From JALYOK01 sp963840785 (lineage in GTDB: Bacteria; Pseudomonadota; Gammaproteobacteria; Burkholderiales; JALYOK01), in NCBI GenBank assembly GCA_963840785.1, contig CAWJAF010000014.1:1-64000 (forward strand): a stretch of DNA of 64,000 nucleotides, read 5' to 3'. The stretch's first letter is position 1; each line of letters opens with the position of its first letter. Positions 60,073 through 64,000 of the stretch are shown piece after piece. Made by a program: the position numbers and the translations under genes. Under the pieces are notes generated by a model. The model saw nothing but the letters and a program-made list of their open reading frames with translations. It ran no database searches and was not told the origin of the DNA.

Positions 60073-62448
60073 TTAACTTCTTAGTTGTGCTTGGTGAAGA
60101 GAAACCAGAGTGTGCTTCAACGACTGGTCGATTTTCTCGATTTCTTCTTCTGTCAAAGTTTTTTCAGTATCATTCATAACTACACGAAATGCAAGGCTTT
60201 TTTTCCCGATTTCCAAGTTGCCGCCGTGAAATTGGTCAAATAGCTGAATATCCCGAACGAATTTAGGTGCGGTCGAATACAGCGATGCAATCAAATCCTG
60301 AGCCGGAATGGCGTCGTCAACGACCACCGCAATATCTCGCCTAACATTGGGGAATTTTGAGATATTTTGGTAGCTTGTGATGTTGTTTTCGAGCAAAACA
60401 TTAAGATCGAGCTCGAACACAATTGGCGCGCTAGAGAATTCATATTTCTGGCACAAAAGCGGATGCAGCTCGCCCAAATAGCCGATTTGATGGTCCGCAC
60501 AGAAAACGCCGGCTGCTCGGCCGGGGTGAAGAACATTCAATTCAACATTTTTTTTGAATTGAATTTTCGCATTATGAAAAATTGTTTCAATATCGGCCTT
60601 AACGTCGAAGTAATCGATCACGCGCGCGCGTTCACCCCACTGCTCTTCGTATCGATTTCCATAGGATAATCCGGCAACACGCATGGGCTGATTAACGGCA
60701 ATTTCAGATGTAGTCGCCTGAGTCGAAAGAAAACAGCGTCCGATTTCGAATATACGCACGCGCTCTTGCTTGCGATTTAAATTAAATCGCAACGTCTCAA
60801 TCAGTCCAACGAGCAAGGTGGTACGCATCACGCCCATTTGTTCTGCGATGGGATTGCGCAGTGGAATTGCCGTCGACGCCGGAGAAAAATCTTTCTCCAT
60901 TTCTGCACTGACAAAGCTGTAGGTCAAAATCTCTTGATAATCTCGCTGGGCCAATCGATGCGATATCTCGGAGACATTGCGCTTAGTTTGCGTTTGCGGT
61001 CGCAGAGTGACAGATGATATCTGCGCTGTTGCGGGAATGTTGTCGTAGCCGTGGATTCGCGCGATCTCTTCAATGAAATCGGCCTCAATTGCGAGGTCGA
61101 AACGATGGCTCGGTGGCGTTACCACAAAGCCCTGGTCTGTCGGTTCGCAACGACAGCCAAGGGCCGTCAGAATTTGCGTTATTTCCGGATTTTCAATGTT
61201 AATCCCCAACACGCGCGCAACGCGTAGCGGGCGAACTAACACACTGTCACGAATCGGCAAAGTTGCCTGCGCGACCGTCACCGGGCCAACCTCACCCCCG
61301 CAAATATCAATGATTAATTGGGTAGCGCGTTCAATCGCATGCTGCGTGCCACCGAAATCTACGCCACGTTCGAAACGATAGGCGGCGTCGCTCGTCAGAC
61401 CCAATCGACGCGCCCTCCCGGCGATGGCTGCCGGTGGGAAAAAAGCGGACTCCAAAAAAATCGAGCGCGTGGCATCTGTCACACTCGAGGCTTCGCCGCC
61501 CATCATTCCGCCCAGGGCGATAACGTTTTGCGAATCGGCAATCACGACAATGTCGGCGTTCAGAATCACGTCCTGTTGATTGAGCAAACGTATTGCTTCG
61601 GCACTTTTTGCGAAACGCACACTGATTGCGCCATTCAGCTTTTGGTTGTCAAAGGCATGCAGCGGCTGGCCTAACTCGAGCATCACGTAGTTAGTGACAT
61701 CCACCACCGCACTGATCGGCCTGAGGCCCGAACGTTCAAGGCGAGTCTTAAGCCATAGAGGTGTCGCGGCGTCTGGATTCGCTGGATTGATCACCCGACC
61801 GCAATAAACGCCGCACGCGTCGGCGTTTTCAATATGAACCTGTCGCTGATCCTTGAGCGTTACCGAGACTGGGTCAAATTCAACGGAATTGAGTGGCACA
61901 TTGGTCAGCGCGGAAATTTCTCTTGCCAAACCTTTCACGCTCAAGCAATCACCGCGATTGGGCGTGACCTTAAGCGTTACCAAAGTATCATTTAGCGCGA
62001 GATATTTGTTCAGATCCAAGCCGATGGCGGCATCATTTGGCAGCAATAATAATCCTGCACCGTCGCTGGAAAGGCCGAGTTCTTGTGCCGAGCAAAGCAT
62101 CCCCTGCGATGGAACACCTCTTAAATTAGCCTGCTTGATCCCCAGCTCACCAACACGCGCGCCGACTAATGCACAAGGCACAACCGCGCCCGCAGTCACG
62201 TTTGCCGCGCCACAGACAATTTGCAGCGATGCAGGCAAGCCAACATCAACCTGACAAACTTTCAGGCGATCTGCACTTGAATGGGGGGCTAACGATACGA
62301 CGCGGGCGACGACAACGCCGGAAAAATTAGGTTGCAATGGTTCACGCGACTCAACTTCCAGGCCACTCATGGTGAGTTTTTCCATGACGGACTGCCCGTC
62401 CATCATCAATGTCACCCATGTCTCGAGCCAGTTTTCGGAAAACTTCAT
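60073..62448 (-). CDS. pheT: Phenylalanyl-tRNA synthetase beta subunit
   Basis: 791 residues. The N-terminal region MKFSENWLETWV leads into the tRNA-binding OB domain (VVVARVVSLAPHSSADRLKV and VCGAANVTAGAVVPCALVGA). The B3/B4 editing domain (SALTNVPLNSVEFDPVSVTL, YVMLELGQPLHAFDNQKLNG) and the B5 domain (FDLAIEADFIEEIARIHGYD) follow. The C-terminal ferredoxin-like anticodon-binding domain has KFPNVRRDIAVVVDDAIPAQ and KSLAFRVVMNDTEKTL. Together with PheS it forms the alpha2-beta2 enzyme. About 105 bases, rich in A and T, separate it from pheS. Confidence 0.97.
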   Translation of the reverse strand: MKFSENWLETWVTLMMDGQSVMEKLTMSGLEVESREPLQPNFSGVVVARVVSLAPHSSADRLKVCQVDVGLPASLQIVCGAANVTAGAVVPCALVGARVGELGIKQANLRGVPSQGMLCSAQELGLSSDGAGLLLLPNDAAIGLDLNKYLALNDTLVTLKVTPNRGDCLSVKGLAREISALTNVPLNSVEFDPVSVTLKDQRQVHIENADACGVYCGRVINPANPDAATPLWLKTRLERSGLRPISAVVDVTNYVMLELGQPLHAFDNQKLNGAISVRFAKSAEAIRLLNQQDVILNADIVVIADSQNVIALGGMMGGEASSVTDATRSIFLESAFFPPAAIAGRARRLGLTSDAAYRFERGVDFGGTQHAIERATQLIIDICGGEVGPVTVAQATLPIRDSVLVRPLRVARVLGINIENPEITQILTALGCRCEPTDQGFVVTPPSHRFDLAIEADFIEEIARIHGYDNIPATAQISSVTLRPQTQTKRNVSEISHRLAQRDYQEILTYSFVSAEMEKDFSPASTAIPLRNPIAEQMGVMRTTLLVGLIETLRFNLNRKQERVRIFEIGRCFLSTQATTSEIAVNQPMRVAGLSYGNRYEEQWGERARVIDYFDVKADIETIFHNAKIQFKKNVELNVLHPGRAAGVFCADHQIGYLGELHPLLCQKYEFSSAPIVFELDLNVLLENNITSYQNISKFPNVRRDIAVVVDDAIPAQDLIASLYSTAPKFVRDIQLFDQFHGGNLEIGKKSLAFRVVMNDTEKTLTEEEIEKIDQSLKHTLVSLHQAQLRS

Positions 62449-62553
62449 GAATTAAATGCTTTATTTACGCGTGTTGAATAAATTAATTGAGAATCATCTT
62501 ATATCTCATTAATTTCAATATTCTATTTTTGTTTAAACTGAAAAGCAATAGAT

Positions 62554-63582
62554 TTAAGAAAATTGCTTTAGAAACCTCAAATCGTTCTCATAAAATATTC
62601 TTAAATCATTGATTTTATGACGTAACATAGCGAGTCTTTCCACGCCCAATCCGAACGCAAAACCGAGCATTTTCTCACTATCAATTTCGACATGACGAAA
62701 CACGTTCGGGTGCACCACGCCGCAACCGAGGACTTCGAGCCAGCCCGTTTGACTACAGACACGGCAGCCGATACCAGCGCAGATCACGCAGCCGATATCC
62801 ATTTCCGCCGAGGGTTCCGTGAACGGAAAAAACGATGGGCGAAACCGTGCACGCAAATCGTCTTGCTCAAAAAATTTGCGAACAAAATCGACCAGCAAAC
62901 CCTTTAAGCCAGCAAAGTTGACATTTTCGTCAACCCACAGCCCTTCAATTTGATGAAACATGGGCGAATGGGTGGCATCAGAATCGACGCGATAGACACG
63001 ACCCGGCGCAATAATGCGGATGGGCGGTCGATGGGATTTCATGTATCGCACTTGAACCGGCGACGTGTGCGTTCGTAGCACGTAATTGTCGTCGACGTAA
63101 AAAGTGTCGTGCATCGCCCGTGCCGGATGATCTTCGGGAATGTTCAGCGCCGTGAAATTGTAGAAGTCCGATTCGATTTCCGGGCCGTCAGCTACCTCGA
63201 ATCCCACAGAGGCAAAGATCGCTTGAATGCGTTCAATCGTCTGCGTGATGGGGTGCAATCCGCCCAGCCCTGCGCCACGACCTGGTAGGGTGACATCCAG
63301 CGCCTCGGCGCTGAGTTTTTTCTCTAATGCCCCCGCTTCAATTTGATTGCGTTGCCGCTCTAGCGCCGCTTCAATACTGGCTTTGGCTTGATTCACGCGT
63401 GCGCCGGCATCGCGCCGCGCTTCTGCTGCAAGTGTGCCGAGTTGCTTTAGTAGGCCGGTAAGCTGTCCGGCCTTCCCAAGATACCGCGCCTTGACTTGCT
63501 CTAGTTCTACACCATCTCGAACCTGCGCGAGAGTAGCAATTGCATCGTGGACAATCGCGTCTAGATTTTCGAGAAATGCCAT
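62554..63582 (-). CDS. pheS: Phenylalanyl-tRNA synthetase alpha subunit
   Basis: 342 residues. An N-terminal coiled coil (RRDAGARVNQAKASIEAALE) precedes the class II catalytic core: GGLHPITQTIERIQAIFASV, motif 2 (SPMFHQIEGLWVDENVNFAG), and motif 3 (GFAFGLGVERLAMLRHKIND). FTEPSAEMDIGCVICAGIGC and SQTGWLEVLGCGVVHPNV are the phenylalanine-pocket segments. The leader between rplT and this gene contains a strong terminator hairpin whose T run ends 11 bases before the start codon, and no good ribosome-binding site is visible. Confidence 0.97.
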   Translation of the reverse strand: MAFLENLDAIVHDAIATLAQVRDGVELEQVKARYLGKAGQLTGLLKQLGTLAAEARRDAGARVNQAKASIEAALERQRNQIEAGALEKKLSAEALDVTLPGRGAGLGGLHPITQTIERIQAIFASVGFEVADGPEIESDFYNFTALNIPEDHPARAMHDTFYVDDNYVLRTHTSPVQVRYMKSHRPPIRIIAPGRVYRVDSDATHSPMFHQIEGLWVDENVNFAGLKGLLVDFVRKFFEQDDLRARFRPSFFPFTEPSAEMDIGCVICAGIGCRVCSQTGWLEVLGCGVVHPNVFRHVEIDSEKMLGFAFGLGVERLAMLRHKINDLRIFYENDLRFLKQFS

Positions 63583-63593
63583 GGTTATCGGTG

Positions 63594-63620
63594 AAAAAAA
63601 AGGGAGGCCAGCGGCCTCCC
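63594..63620 (-). terminator. Terminator/attenuator hairpin between rplT and pheS
   Basis: Read on the minus strand: GGGAGGCC (63620-63613), loop GCT, GGCCTCCC (63609-63602), then eight T residues (63601-63594). It lies 19 bases after the rplT stop and ends 11 bases before the pheS start, so it must modulate read-through into pheST. Confidence 0.88.
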
Positions 63621-63638
63621 GATTGCATTAGAAATTAA

Positions 63639-63998
63639 CTAGCTGGAGAGACTGGCTTTCGCTTGTTCCACCAATTTCAGGAACGCAGCTTTGTCGAACA
63701 CCGCAATATCCGACAACACTTTGCGATCGATTTCAATCGCGGCTTTCTTCAGTCCATTCATGAATGTGCTGTACTTCATCCCGGCTTCGCGAGCAGCGGC
63801 GTTAATCCGTGCAATCCACAGACCGCGAAAATCGCGCTTACGATTGCGGCGATCGCGATAGGCATATTGACCAGCGCGCATGACCGCTTCTTTAGCGATT
63901 CGGTAAACATTTTTGCGGCGACCACGATAGCCTTTGGCTTGGTCGATAATTTTTTTGTGACGGGCATGTGCCGTTACACCACGCTTAACTCTTGGCAT
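63639..63998 (-). CDS. rplT: 50S ribosomal protein L20
   Basis: 119 residues, complete, starting MPRVKRGVTAHARHKKIIDQ with the family signature AYRDRRNRKRDFRGLWIARI and the C-terminal DIAVFDKAAFLKLVEQAKAS. L20 binds 23S rRNA early in assembly and represses its own operon in other bacteria. The infC and rpmI genes expected upstream lie beyond the right edge. Confidence 0.98.
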   Translation of the reverse strand: MPRVKRGVTAHARHKKIIDQAKGYRGRRKNVYRIAKEAVMRAGQYAYRDRRNRKRDFRGLWIARINAAAREAGMKYSTFMNGLKKAAIEIDRKVLSDIAVFDKAAFLKLVEQAKASLSS

Positions 63999-64000
63999 CG

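Noticed and set aside
63371..63628. Phe-containing leader peptide for pheST attenuation
   Set aside because: The three Phe codons are simply the terminator T run and the frame continues into pheS out of frame; no ribosome-binding site supports it.

Overview
The window looks like a chromosomal segment of a free-living Gram-negative proteobacterium, most likely a betaproteobacterium or a near relative. The evidence is gene order: recO-pdxJ-acpS-nagZ, surE-pcm-nlpD-rpoS, rplT-pheS-pheT-ihfA-merR-tRNA-Pro, rluD and pgeF divergent from bamD, and glrK-qseG-glrR. This assignment is an inference from synteny; no 16S gene is present.

Layout. 1-4.5 kb: an ECF42-type sigma factor (cut by the left edge) with its DGPF/YCII partner, gltX, and two divergent crotonases. 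4.6-5.4 kb: a broken membrane-protein gene and dispersed repeats. 5.4-8.8 kb: the surE-pcm-nlpD-rpoS stationary-phase operon. 8.9-13.2 kb: a tightly overlapping five-gene set matching mxaS-A-C-K-L (DUF58, membrane protein, VWA, small TPR-like protein, VWA), without mxaR or the mxaFJGI methanol dehydrogenase genes in view. 13.2-17.4 kb: glrK-qseG-glrR, followed by a TGTC-N10-GACA palindrome, a consensus sigma-54 promoter, an 83-codon cysteine-bearing small gene and a strong terminator. 17.6-20.4 kb: nagZ-acpS-pdxJ-recO. 20.5-23.2 kb: an unrecognised lipoprotein and a DUF4160/DUF2442 pair. 23.2-26.2 kb: two small exported proteins (one with EF-hands) divergent from an OmpR/EnvZ-type pair. 26.2-34.8 kb: a truncated serine hydrolase, then a module of TonB-dependent receptor, YfiR-like protein, hybrid histidine kinase and response-regulator GGDEF-EAL protein; the first three carry frameshifts. 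35-40.3 kb: a CoA-ester cluster (thiolase-like protein lacking the usual Cys, DUF35 partner, ADP-forming acyl-CoA synthetase, MaoC hydratase, crotonase). 40.4-42.9 kb: pgeF-rluD divergent from bamD. 43-50.6 kb: a collinear group (MerA-like flavoprotein, TVP38, DUF547, two families formerly named rSAM/selenodomain-associated transferases, ATP-grasp, DUF3047, and a stand-alone relative of the SelD N-terminal flavoprotein domain). 50.9-59 kb: PBP7-type endopeptidase, a membrane GGDEF-EAL protein, a frameshifted bacterial relative of protein arginine methyltransferases, and a chemoreceptor followed by an orphan substrate-binding protein. 59.3-64 kb: tRNA-Pro(GGG), merR, ihfA, pheT, pheS, rplT.

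Most housekeeping genes are intact, whereas six accessory genes contain single-base reading-frame breaks whose flanking halves remain well conserved. Either recent decay or assembly indels would explain this, and read-level checking is needed. The best candidates for something undescribed are the GlrR/sigma-54-linked small gene, the SelD-N-like/DUF547/ATP-grasp operon, the orphan mxaSACKL set and the bacterial PRMT relative.
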